Positions 8,122-15,524 of a stretch of 32,834 nucleotides of DNA are shown one piece after another. This DNA comes from Eubacteriales bacterium (GTDB lineage: Bacteria > Bacillota > Clostridia > Saccharofermentanales > DTU023): the NCBI GenBank assembly GCA_030537595.1, contig JAUNVR010000005.1, positions 57,169 to 90,002 of the forward strand, in the 5' to 3' direction. The notes beneath the pieces were generated by a model. It saw only the letters and a list, made by a program, of their open reading frames with translations. It ran no database searches and was not told the origin of the DNA. The stretch's first letter is position 1. The number at the start of each line of letters is the position of its first letter. The position numbers and the translations under genes were made by a program.

Positions 8122-9043
8122 TACCATCTTCTTGGCGCTTGCAATAACTCTAATGTATGCAACCCCGCTTTGCTTTACCGCCCTGGGCGGAGTGATTACC
8201 CAGCGTGCTGGGGTGGATAATATCGGTCTCGAGGGGATGATGGCCTTTGGTGCCTTTGCCGCTGCGGCCGTCGCCTATTTTAGTGAAAATCCCTGGCTGG
8301 GCCTGCTCTTTGGTGGCTTGGCAGGAGCTGCTCTGGCCTTAATTCATGCCTTTGTTTCAATCAGCTTAAAGGGGGATCAAACAATCTCCGGCATCGCAAT
8401 TAACTTTATCGGCCTGGGCTTGGCAATTTTTATGACCCGGCTCTTGTTTAATGGTATGGCGAGTACGGATGCGGTGTTAAATAAGATTCCAAAGCTCTTT
8501 AAAACTCTAGGCGTTAAGCTGGAGAATCATCCGCTCCTCCACGCCTTGGAAATTGATTTAACCGTAGTGCTCGCATTTATTTTAGTTTTTGTCGTGCATT
8601 TTGTCCTTTATAAAACAGCCTTTGGCCTGCGCCTTAGGGCTTGCGGAGAACACCCTGCGGCAGCTGACACCCTAGGTGTTTCAGTTGTTAAGATCCGCTA
8701 CATCGCAGTTCTTTTGTCCGGCTTATTTGCGGGCTTAGGCGGCGGGGCGATGACCCTTGCGGTAATTTCTCACTTTACCCCAACTGTTATCTCCGGCCAG
8801 GGTTTTATTGCCTTGGCAGCAGTCATCTTCGGTAACTGGAAGCCAATCGGCGCGGCCCTGGCCTGCTTGCTCTTTGGCTTTGCCCAGGCCCTGACTGTTT
8901 TGCTCACCAGCTACACGGCCTTGCCAACTCAGATCTTAGCCACCCTGCCTTATGTTTTAACCCTACTCGTTCTGATATTCTTTGTCGGACGGGCAGTTCC
9001 CCCAAAGGCCAATGGGCAGCCCTATTTCAAGGGCGAGGCCTAG
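8114..9043 (+). CDS. Nucleoside ABC importer permease 2
   Basis: The second membrane permease of the importer, 309 residues and highly hydrophobic. The ATG at 8114 overlaps the previous coding end by eight bases. Family blocks include QRAGVDNIGLEGMMAFGAF near the N-terminus, KGDQTISGIAINFIGLGL, the coupling loop LRLRACGEHPAAADTLGV and ITLAAVIFGNW-like sequence near the end. It forms a heterodimer with the preceding permease. The four genes (binding protein, ATPase, two permeases) make a complete importer. Confidence 0.94.
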   Translation: MFNTIFLALAITLMYATPLCFTALGGVITQRAGVDNIGLEGMMAFGAFAAAAVAYFSENPWLGLLFGGLAGAALALIHAFVSISLKGDQTISGIAINFIGLGLAIFMTRLLFNGMASTDAVLNKIPKLFKTLGVKLENHPLLHALEIDLTVVLAFILVFVVHFVLYKTAFGLRLRACGEHPAAADTLGVSVVKIRYIAVLLSGLFAGLGGGAMTLAVISHFTPTVISGQGFIALAAVIFGNWKPIGAALACLLFGFAQALTVLLTSYTALPTQILATLPYVLTLLVLIFFVGRAVPPKANGQPYFKGEA

Positions 9044-9045
9044 TC

Positions 9046-9051
9046 TATAAT
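9046..9051 (+). promoter_or_regulatory. Possible internal -10 element before udp
   Basis: TATAAT lies just after the permease stop codon and about 28 bases before the udp start. No clear -35 hexamer is present at 17 bases. It could be an internal promoter that lets uridine phosphorylase be made without the transporter, or a chance match. Confidence 0.3.
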
Positions 9052-9078
9052 AGTCTTATCTAATGAAAGGAATTACTT

Positions 9079-9825
9079 ATGAGCAAGAAATATCATATTG
9101 ACTTAGATGAAAGCATTAATTGTGAAACAGTCCTGCTGCCCGGCGACCCCGGACGGGTTGAAAAGATTGCAGCTAAGCTAGAGCAAGCTGAGTTTTTAGG
9201 ACAGCACCGCGAGTATACGACTTGGCGAGGCAAGCTCGAGGGCAAGAATCTACTCGTGATGTCAACCGGAATGGGCGGACCTTCCACGGCCATTGGTGTC
9301 GAGGAGCTGATCCAGCTCGGGGTCAAGAATTTTATCCGGATTGGAACCTGCGGTGGAATGGATTTAGAGGTCAAGGGTGGAGACATCGTCATCGCCCAGG
9401 CAGCAATCCGGCGTGAGGGCACTAGCCGTGAATACTTACCGCTAGAGTTTCCGGCAGTGGCCAACCTCGAACTGACCAATGCACTAGTTAAGGCAGCAGA
9501 GAATCTGAACTTGCCCTACCACGTTGGGGTGGTTCACTGCAAAGATTCTTTTTACGGTCAGCACTCCCCAGAGACCATGCCCGTAGCCCAGCAGCTCTTG
9601 ACTGAGTGGGAGAGCTGGCTGAGAGCACATACTCTGGCTTCTGAAATGGAATCTTCAGCCCTCTTCTCAGTCTGCCAGGTGCGCGGAGTCAAGGCTGCCT
9701 GTGTGCTCCAGACCATCTGGAACCAGGAGCGTGAGAAGGAAGGTTTAGTTGAGGAGAAGTACACTGGCCCGAACCAGGGTATCGATGTGGCCTTAGAGGC
9801 AGTTAAACTCTTGCAGCAAGCTTAG
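9079..9825 (+). CDS. udp: Uridine phosphorylase
   Basis: A cytosolic nucleoside phosphorylase of the PNP/UDP family, 248 residues. It splits uridine with phosphate to uracil and ribose-1-phosphate. Diagnostic stretches are LLPGDPGRVEKIA (phosphate-binding region), STGMGGPSTAIGVEEL, RIGTCGG, REGTSREY, and the ribose-binding SEMESSALFSVC near residue 195. The last two favour uridine rather than purine phosphorylase, though a broader specificity is possible. The ATG at 9079 follows AAAGGA. Its place directly after the importer genes points to use of imported nucleosides as carbon source or for base salvage. Confidence 0.9.
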   Translation: MSKKYHIDLDESINCETVLLPGDPGRVEKIAAKLEQAEFLGQHREYTTWRGKLEGKNLLVMSTGMGGPSTAIGVEELIQLGVKNFIRIGTCGGMDLEVKGGDIVIAQAAIRREGTSREYLPLEFPAVANLELTNALVKAAENLNLPYHVGVVHCKDSFYGQHSPETMPVAQQLLTEWESWLRAHTLASEMESSALFSVCQVRGVKAACVLQTIWNQEREKEGLVEEKYTGPNQGIDVALEAVKLLQQA

Positions 9826-9843
9826 TTTTGTAGCTGCAAGAGT
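9807..9843 (+). other. Stem-loop spanning the udp stop codon
   Basis: ACTCTTGCAGC (9807-9817) is perfectly complementary to GCTGCAAGAGT (9833-9843), an 11-bp stem with a 15-base loop that contains the udp TAG. No T-run follows, so it is more likely an mRNA stabiliser or processing element than a terminator. Confidence 0.55.
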
Positions 9844-9898
9844 CGACATTAATTTGGAACAAAGACAGTGTAAGGACTGCAATAAGTAGGAGAGTATT

Positions 9899-11116
9899 AT
9901 GAAAATCAAAGCCTTTTATATCCGTGCCGATGGTGCGGATCCGCGTCAGCTGGACGAGTATAATCAGAATTTTGCCGCCGAGATTTCGGCTGCAGCCGGG
10001 CTCGAACTGGAGTTGAGTACAGAGGTCGAAAGTCTAAGGGAGAGTGCAGAGGAATTAGGTTTCCACTTCATTTTTATTGGCTCTGGTGGCTCGGAAATGC
10101 AGTTTTCAAAGCACGCCGATCTGCTAAGCAAGCCAGTGCTCTTAATTACCACACAGGCGAACAACTCACTGCCAGCTTCGATGGAAATTTTGACCTTCTT
10201 GCATGATCGCAATCAGCAGGGCGAGATTTTGCACGGTGAGCCAGAGCAGGTTGCCTTAGCCCTGCGGGAAGAAGTTCATTTGGCTGCGACTAAACAGCGC
10301 CTCAAAGGCATGCGGATCGGGAATACTGGACGCTCTGATTGGCTAATTGCCTCCGGTGTTGATCCTGAGCTTTTAAAAGAAAGATCAGGCCTAGTTTATG
10401 TTGATGTGCCGATGTCGGAAATCATGGCCGAGATTGAGCGGGACGAGTATCCGCAAAATGCTTGGACCGAGGAGCTGAAGCGGCAGAACTGGCCGGAAGA
10501 GCAAATGGAACGCGCCTTGCAGGTTTACGGCGGTGTTAAGCGAGTGGCAGAGCGCTACAATTTAAAAGGGATTTCCCTGCGCTGCTTTGACCTTCTAGCT
10601 CCCTATAAAATCTCTGGCTGCTTGGCGCTAGCAATTCTGAATGCAGAAGGCTTTTGGGCGGCCTGCGAGGGCGATGCTAAATCCCTGGTCTCGATGACCG
10701 TAATCGGGGAGATTACCGGCCAGCCAGTCTTTATGGCCAACCCCTCACGCCTGGACTTCCAGCGCAACCATGCAGTTTTAGCGCACTGTGTGCTACCTTT
10801 AAATATGCCGGAAAAATATAGCTTAGCGACCCACTTTGAATCCGGCCTCGGTGTTTCGGTGGCGGGGGAGTTTAATCCCGGACCGATTACCCTCTTTAAG
10901 ATGAAGGGCGACTTTGTCAATTACCATGTCCAGGAAGGTGAGCTGTTGCGGAATCTGCATGAAGGTTGCCTCTGCCGGACACAGCTGGAGCTACACCTGC
11001 CAGATGGTCTAGACTACTTTGTAAAACGCCCGATTGCCAACCACCAGATGCTGGTCTTGGGTCACCACGCAGATAAGGTCAGACGCTTTTTTGCACAATA
11101 TAGAGAAGAAGATTAA
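9899..11116 (+). CDS. Short L-fucose/L-arabinose isomerase-family protein
   Basis: A 405-residue soluble protein whose second half carries the sugar-isomerase C-terminal pattern: GFWAACEGDAKSLVSM with a metal-binding Glu, the ITGQPVFMANPSRLD block, NHAVLAHCVLP, and the PGPITLFKMKG barrel motif. The N-terminal half is an alpha/beta domain (FIFIGSGGSEMQF). It is clearly shorter than classical FucI (about 590) and AraA (about 500) and belongs with the short isomerase-like proteins whose substrates are mostly not established. The ATG at 9899 follows AGGAG at 9888-9892. Its position after udp suggests an aldose or ketose derived from nucleosides, but this is inference. The next gene starts directly at its stop codon. 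Confidence 0.75.
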   Translation: MKIKAFYIRADGADPRQLDEYNQNFAAEISAAAGLELELSTEVESLRESAEELGFHFIFIGSGGSEMQFSKHADLLSKPVLLITTQANNSLPASMEILTFLHDRNQQGEILHGEPEQVALALREEVHLAATKQRLKGMRIGNTGRSDWLIASGVDPELLKERSGLVYVDVPMSEIMAEIERDEYPQNAWTEELKRQNWPEEQMERALQVYGGVKRVAERYNLKGISLRCFDLLAPYKISGCLALAILNAEGFWAACEGDAKSLVSMTVIGEITGQPVFMANPSRLDFQRNHAVLAHCVLPLNMPEKYSLATHFESGLGVSVAGEFNPGPITLFKMKGDFVNYHVQEGELLRNLHEGCLCRTQLELHLPDGLDYFVKRPIANHQMLVLGHHADKVRRFFAQYREED

Positions 11117-12382
11117 GTGAGTAAAGTAGATAATCAAGACGATTCCCGCCGCGTCAAGGCGCGTGACGAGCATCCCGAGCCAGTTGAAAAGCTGCCACGG
11201 GCCCACTTCATATACCGCTCCTTGCTGAATATTACAAAGCCGCTTTTTAAGCTGCTCTTCAATCTAAAAATCCAGGAGGAGCCCGGGCTCGAAAAGGAGC
11301 ACGGGCCTTGCCTGGTTTTAGCAAACCACGTCTCATACTTGGACGTCTTGCCAGCTGCCTATGCGATGAAGTGGAGAGATATTAACTTCGTCGCCGGGAA
11401 GGAATTATTTTACAAGCCGATCCTAGGCTCCTTACTGCGCTCTTTACAGGCGATACCGAAGGAGCAGTTTTATCCGGATCCGGGCTCAATCGGGCGGATC
11501 CTGAGAATTCTTAGAAATGACGGCGTTTGTATTCTCTTCCCTGAAGGACAAAGATCATATACCGGAGCGCCGCTGGCTTTTTCTCCGGGCGCAGCAAAGC
11601 TGATTAAGAAATTAAAAATCCAAGTTTACACAATCCGCATTAAGGGCGCGGGATTAGCCTGGCCACGCTGGGCAGATCAGCTGCGTCGAGGCAGGATTGA
11701 AGTTGAGTTGGCGAGTTTTATGACTAAAGAAGAGGTGCAGCAGCACTCGCTTGAAGAAATTCAAGAAAAGCTTAGTCGCGCAATTTATCATAATGAATAT
11801 GAGTGGCAGGAGAAGAGCCCGAAAGCGCATAAGTACCGCAGTCGGAAATTGGCTGAGGGCCTAGAGCGAATTATCTACTACTGCCCGAGCTGTAAGTCAG
11901 AGCTAGGTTTTAGAAGTCAGAAAAAGCAAATCTTCTGCCGCTCCTGTGGAGCCAGCTATAAGTTAAATGCGGATTACAGCTTTAACTTGGATCATGCTTC
12001 AAGCCCAGCTAATCCCTACCTCTGGACTGAGCTTCAGTTAAAGCGGATGCGAGCAAAGCTAGAAAGTGCTGAGCCACTCTACTCTGGAAATTTGGAATAT
12101 TGCACCCTGAATCCGGAAAGCAGGGAGCCGGGTCCTCTGCAGAACGGACGCCTGCTTTTGACCGAGCAGAGTCTAGAACTGATTCCTTTGGAGGCTGGTG
12201 AGAAGCTCGAATTGCGCAGTAGTAGTGAGGGTAATACCTATGTCAGTCTGGGCAATTTCGTCCAATTATTCGGCAGTGATGGGACAGTCTATCGCCTGAT
12301 TCCGGAGCATCCGGCCGAGGTCTGTAAAATTGTCGAAGCCCTCCAGGTCAGAGCTGAAGCCCAGGCTCAAAGCCTCAATTAA
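11117..12382 (+). CDS. PlsC-type acyltransferase with C-terminal zinc ribbon
   Basis: The N-terminal half is a glycerolphosphate acyltransferase domain with the catalytic NHxxxxD box (NHVSYLD, His71 and Asp76), FVAGKELF, and the substrate-binding FPEGQRS at 141-147, as in 1-acyl-glycerol-3-phosphate acyltransferases. Residues 256-277 hold a zinc ribbon (CPSC then CRSC, 14 residues between), followed by a beta-rich domain of about 140 residues that I do not recognise. This extension is unusual for PlsC. No membrane helix is obvious. The GTG at 11117 starts right after the preceding TAA and lacks a strong ribosome site, so translation is probably coupled. The stop shares TTAA with the convergent AraC gene. 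The acyl acceptor is not known. Confidence 0.82.
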   Translation: MSKVDNQDDSRRVKARDEHPEPVEKLPRAHFIYRSLLNITKPLFKLLFNLKIQEEPGLEKEHGPCLVLANHVSYLDVLPAAYAMKWRDINFVAGKELFYKPILGSLLRSLQAIPKEQFYPDPGSIGRILRILRNDGVCILFPEGQRSYTGAPLAFSPGAAKLIKKLKIQVYTIRIKGAGLAWPRWADQLRRGRIEVELASFMTKEEVQQHSLEEIQEKLSRAIYHNEYEWQEKSPKAHKYRSRKLAEGLERIIYYCPSCKSELGFRSQKKQIFCRSCGASYKLNADYSFNLDHASSPANPYLWTELQLKRMRAKLESAEPLYSGNLEYCTLNPESREPGPLQNGRLLLTEQSLELIPLEAGEKLELRSSSEGNTYVSLGNFVQLFGSDGTVYRLIPEHPAEVCKIVEALQVRAEAQAQSLN

Positions 12383-13152
12383 AGTACTGTCGGCTCACGA
12401 TACTCACTCGGGCTCAAGCCTGTGGACTGCTTGAACACAGTGGAGAAGTAGGCCGGTGAGTGGAAGCCACAGAGATTTGAAATCTCCTCAATTGAATAGT
12501 TAGTACCGAGGAGATAGCGTTCCGCCTGGCGGATTCTTTCCTTGCGCACGAAGAGGGTCAGATTTTGGCCGGTGACTTCTTTAAAGAGGGTAGAGAAGTA
12601 ACTGCGGTTCAAGAATACGTACTCAGAAACCGCCTTGAGGGATAAATCGGCTGCCAGATTCTCACGAATGTAGTGGACGGCATCTAAGACTGCATGATTT
12701 CTTTCATCGCGAAGTCTAGCTGCGGCTTCGGCGTAGCTTTGGAGAATTTCTTCTCCGACCCGTAGGAAATCGGCCCAGTTTTCGACTGTATGGAGGCGGC
12801 GGCCATTGCTAAAGCAAATTTCATGCAGTGAAATATCAAAGTAGTTCAGGAAGTAATGATAATGTGCCTGATTCATAGCGTTTAGAAAAACGCGGTAATA
12901 GCGCACGACCCCACACTGTTTTAAAAACATAGCTTGAGAGCGCATCCTGAGTAGAGCTTCGGCAAATGAGCCCTGCAAGGTGAGATGACAGATTTCTTGG
13001 AAATGATACATTCTTTCATCTGCACCGATGGGGCAGTCGGAGCTTTCTGCTTCTGGCTTTTGCTGAGGCTGCTCGGCGGCTCCTTGCTCCTCTTTACTCA
13101 GCTCTTTGTCCTGCTGCTTAGGTGAATTATTTTTAGCTAATCTATCTTCCAT
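12379..13152 (-). CDS. AraC-family transcriptional regulator
   Basis: A 257-residue regulator with the double helix-turn-helix AraC domain at its C-terminus (about 154-257): LSLKAVSEYVFLNRSYFSTL, FKEVTGQ, YSIEEISNLCGFHSPAYFS and FKQSTGLSPSEYR. The N-terminal part has a hydrophilic Gln/Glu-rich start and a helical effector or dimerisation region that I cannot assign. I prefer the ATG at 13152, which has AAGGA five bases upstream; an in-frame ATG at 13212 would add 20 residues but lacks such a site. The gene is transcribed away from the nitrogenase-like operon across a 259-base shared regulatory region, so it is the natural candidate regulator of that operon. The ligand is unknown. Confidence 0.88.
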   Translation of the reverse strand: MEDRLAKNNSPKQQDKELSKEEQGAAEQPQQKPEAESSDCPIGADERMYHFQEICHLTLQGSFAEALLRMRSQAMFLKQCGVVRYYRVFLNAMNQAHYHYFLNYFDISLHEICFSNGRRLHTVENWADFLRVGEEILQSYAEAAARLRDERNHAVLDAVHYIRENLAADLSLKAVSEYVFLNRSYFSTLFKEVTGQNLTLFVRKERIRQAERYLLGTNYSIEEISNLCGFHSPAYFSTVFKQSTGLSPSEYREPTVL

Positions 13153-13230
13153 CTTTATCCTTAAAAATAGCATTCTAATTTTTATTAAAGGCTTTGAATA
13201 TAAAGTTACCATAGGCTAACTTTCGTGCTA

Positions 13231-13239
13231 ATTGTAGCA
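13231..13239 (-). promoter_or_regulatory. Extended -10 promoter of the AraC regulator gene
   Basis: On the minus strand the sequence reads TGCTACAAT, an extended -10 element (TGN plus TACAAT). No good -35 is present, which is usual with an extended -10. Transcription would begin near 13224, giving a leader of about 70 bases to the preferred start at 13152. Confidence 0.45.
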
Positions 13240-13287
13240 TAAAAATCTTTTCTCTCGTAGCTGATAATCCGTAGAATTCAAAGAAGC

Positions 13288-13322
13288 AGGCAAATTTTTC
13301 TAAAGCAGAGAGGAGTTTGCCT
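13288..13322 (+). other. Inverted repeat in the AraC/NifH-like intergenic region
   Basis: AGGCAAA (13288-13294) and TTTGCCT (13316-13322) form a perfect 7-bp inverted repeat with a 21-base loop. It is upstream of the larger hairpin at 13344-13384 and may be part of a structured leader or a regulator-binding site. No promoter for the operon could be fixed with confidence in this region. Confidence 0.4.
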
Positions 13323-13343
13323 ATGCTAACCTAAGTAATGCAA

Positions 13344-13384
13344 AAGGCGATTTACCGTGAACTGAGCTTCAGGTAAAACGCTTT
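13344..13384 (+). promoter_or_regulatory. Long leader hairpin before the nifH-like gene
   Basis: A nearly continuous stem of about 16 bp can form: AAGGCG, TTTACC and TGAA on the left pair with TTCA, GGTAAA and CGCTTT on the right, interrupted by one A-A mismatch and one bulged G, around the loop CTGAGC. It ends about 12 bases before the ribosome site (GGAAGGA, 13396-13402). It has no T-run, so it is not a classical terminator. It could be a translational control element or a dimeric-protein operator. It does not match the cobalamin riboswitch core. Confidence 0.55.
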
Positions 13385-13411
13385 ATCTAAATAAGGGAAG
13401 GAAGCAAATTT

Positions 13412-14176
13412 GTGAAGAAAATTGCCATTTATGGTAAAGGCGGAATCGGTAAGTCAACAACTTCTTCGAATCTGAGTGCGGCACTAGCCTCGCTCGGGCA
13501 TTCGGTGATGCAGATCGGCTGCGATCCGAAAGCAGATTCAACAAAGAACTTGATGCATGGCGAGCGGATTCCAACCGTTCTCGATCAAATTGTTGCCAAG
13601 GGCAGAGACTTGAGCTTAGATGATCTAGTCTTTAAAAGCCCGACAGGCGTTCTTTGTGTAGAAGCCGGAGGTCCTGCACCAGGTGTAGGCTGTGCCGGTA
13701 GGGGGATTATTTCAGCTTTTGAAAAATTGGAGGAATTGAAAGCCTACGAGATTTACAAGCCCGATGTCATAATTTATGACGTCTTGGGTGACGTAGTTTG
13801 CGGTGGCTTTGCAATGCCAATTCGTGGAGGTTACGCAAGGGAGGTCTACATTGTTTCGTCAGGCGAAATGATGAGTCTCTATGCGGCGCACAATATCTCG
13901 CGTGCAATCAACAATTTCAAAAAGCGGGGTTACGCTCGTTTAAGTGGCTTGATACTCAATGCCAAAAACATCGAAAACGAGGAGCAACTTGTGCGTCAAG
14001 CTCTTCCTGAAATTGGTACAGACTTGGTTAAAATAGTTCCCCGCTCACCGGAGATCCAGACAGCAGAAGCCAAAGGTATGACTGTATTCGAGGCTTTCGA
14101 GCCCGGCGAGTCAAAAATGCGCGAGACTTATCTCGAGCTGGCAGAGCTGATCATGGCACGCGGGGTCGAGGAATAA
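13412..14176 (+). CDS. NifH-like ATP-dependent iron protein
   Basis: A homodimeric [4Fe-4S] reductase of the nitrogenase iron-protein family (NifH/BchL/CfbC), 254 residues. It passes single low-potential electrons to its partner with ATP hydrolysis. The P-loop GKGGIGKST spans 8-16, the GCDPKADST switch 36-44, and both cluster cysteines are kept: Cys94 in GVGCAGRG and Cys130 in [14 protein letters not shown]. Arg97, matching the ADP-ribosylation site of NifH, is also present. It is slightly shorter than NifH, lacking part of the C-terminal tail. The GTG start at 13412 has GGAAGGA upstream. It is first in a seven-gene operon with NifD-like and NifK-like subunits. No nifB, nifE or nifN is seen in the window, so nitrogen fixation is unlikely. 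Confidence 0.95.
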   Translation: MKKIAIYGKGGIGKSTTSSNLSAALASLGHSVMQIGCDPKADSTKNLMHGERIPTVLDQIVAKGRDLSLDDLVFKSPTGVLCVEAGGPAPGVGCAGRGIISAFEKLEELKAYEIYKPDVIIYDVLGDVVCGGFAMPIRGGYAREVYIVSSGEMMSLYAAHNISRAINNFKKRGYARLSGLILNAKNIENEEQLVRQALPEIGTDLVKIVPRSPEIQTAEAKGMTVFEAFEPGESKMRETYLELAELIMARGVEE

Positions 14177-14224
14177 ACCAGGATTCTCTACAAGAATAAA
14201 TAATAGAAGCAGAGAGGTTAGAAA

Positions 14225-15523
14225 ATGCTTAAGAAAACACTTGCCTTAATTTTGGCAATGACCATGCTCTTCGCCCTAGTTGCCTGTGAGCAGCCAGCGG
14301 CAGATAAAGCGAAAGATGCTGCGAAGGTAGCCGAGGATGCAGCAGATGCTGCAAAAGATGCAGCTGATGAAGCTAAGGACGCAGCCGAAGAGGCCGCTGA
14401 CGAGGCTAAAGATGCAGTAGAAGATGCTGCTGATCAGGCAGAAGAAGCAGCTGATGAAGCAAAAGACGCTGCCGATGAGGCTAAAGATGCCGCCAAAGAC
14501 GCCAAGGACGAAGCCGCTGATAAGGCTGACTCAGGAAAGCCACCGCACGGTGATGCTGATGCTGATGAAGAGCACGTCGATGTAGGCGCTCTAGATACAA
14601 TGGAGATCAAAATCGACTACGAGCGCGACCCGGCAAAACCCTTTGTCATGAAGTACCCCGAGTCCTTAGTCGATAAGTACGATGCAGCTCCTGAATTTGA
14701 AGAATATCCGGAAAAGATCATCGTCCTTTCAACTTCCACACTCTACCTGCTGAGCTTAATGGATGTAGAGCCCATTGCTGTCTCCAGAACAGTGAAGAAC
14801 ACCAGAGCCTTTGATGCCTACGGTGAACTGCCCTGGATTGATTCAGGTATGAATACCGTTGACACCGAAACCATCGTTAGCATGGAACCGGATCTGGTCA
14901 TCATGAGTGGTGGGATGCGCGAGAAATTTGGCAGCCTCTTAGAAGAGCTCAAGATCCCCGTGTTCTACACCAGTGAAGGCCCTGGCGTCTCCTACGCTCA
15001 GAACAAAGAAGAGAGCTTGAACCTCGCTGAGATCTTTGGTGGTCAAAAGGCCAAAGATGAGGTTGCAGAAATTTACGCTAAGGTCGAAGACCGCGCCAAG
15101 GCATTCAAAGATGCACACGAAGAAAAAACTACAATGATCCTCTTTGGTATGGATTCAAGCATGCAAGCTTCTTCAAAGTCATTCTTTGGTGGTATCGTAG
15201 CCCAGCTGCCCTTCGCCAACTTAACCGACCTCGACGAGGATAAAGAAATCAGAGTTGCTCCAATCAGCATGGAAAATGTAATTAAGAACAATCCTGAGTA
15301 CATCTTCCTGATTGCTCCTCCGATGGGATATGACCCGAATGCTCTCTTTGGCATCTTCATGTCCAACGTGGCAAAAGATCCCCAGCTGTGGCAGAACGTT
15401 GAAGCGGTGAAGAATGAGAATATCATTGCCTTGCCCGGTAACTACACCACCAGCAAGGGTCTGGAAATTGTCCAGGACTTCAACAATCTGATCAACTTAC
15501 TCGAGGAGAAGCTGGCAGATTAA
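14225..15523 (+). CDS. FecB/BtuF-type substrate-binding lipoprotein with Ala-rich stalk
   Basis: The extracytoplasmic receptor of the metal-chelate importer, 432 residues. A signal peptide ends at lipobox LVA|C21. Residues 24-102 form an unusual Ala/Asp/Glu/Lys stalk built on heptads such as AADEAKD, predicted to be a long charged helix. A short spacer with several Asp and His (PPHGDADADEEHVD) follows, then a type III periplasmic-binding domain (about 128-432) with PEKIIVLSTSTLYLL, MEPDLVIMSGG and NPEYIFLIAPP. That fold binds siderophores, haem, cobalamin or other chelates. The permease gene begins two bases after its stop. Placement inside the nitrogenase-like operon suggests that it collects the substrate or metal for that system. 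Confidence 0.88.
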   Translation: MLKKTLALILAMTMLFALVACEQPAADKAKDAAKVAEDAADAAKDAADEAKDAAEEAADEAKDAVEDAADQAEEAADEAKDAADEAKDAAKDAKDEAADKADSGKPPHGDADADEEHVDVGALDTMEIKIDYERDPAKPFVMKYPESLVDKYDAAPEFEEYPEKIIVLSTSTLYLLSLMDVEPIAVSRTVKNTRAFDAYGELPWIDSGMNTVDTETIVSMEPDLVIMSGGMREKFGSLLEELKIPVFYTSEGPGVSYAQNKEESLNLAEIFGGQKAKDEVAEIYAKVEDRAKAFKDAHEEKTTMILFGMDSSMQASSKSFFGGIVAQLPFANLTDLDEDKEIRVAPISMENVIKNNPEYIFLIAPPMGYDPNALFGIFMSNVAKDPQLWQNVEAVKNENIIALPGNYTTSKGLEIVQDFNNLINLLEEKLAD

Positions 15524-15524
15524 A

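Noticed and set aside
13153-13212. Upstream start of the AraC regulator
   Set aside because: It is in frame and possible, but the ATG at 13152 has AAGGA at proper distance and the upstream one does not.
13213-13411. Cobalamin riboswitch before the nifH-like gene
   Set aside because: The conserved B12-box and core motifs are not found; only two hairpins are visible.
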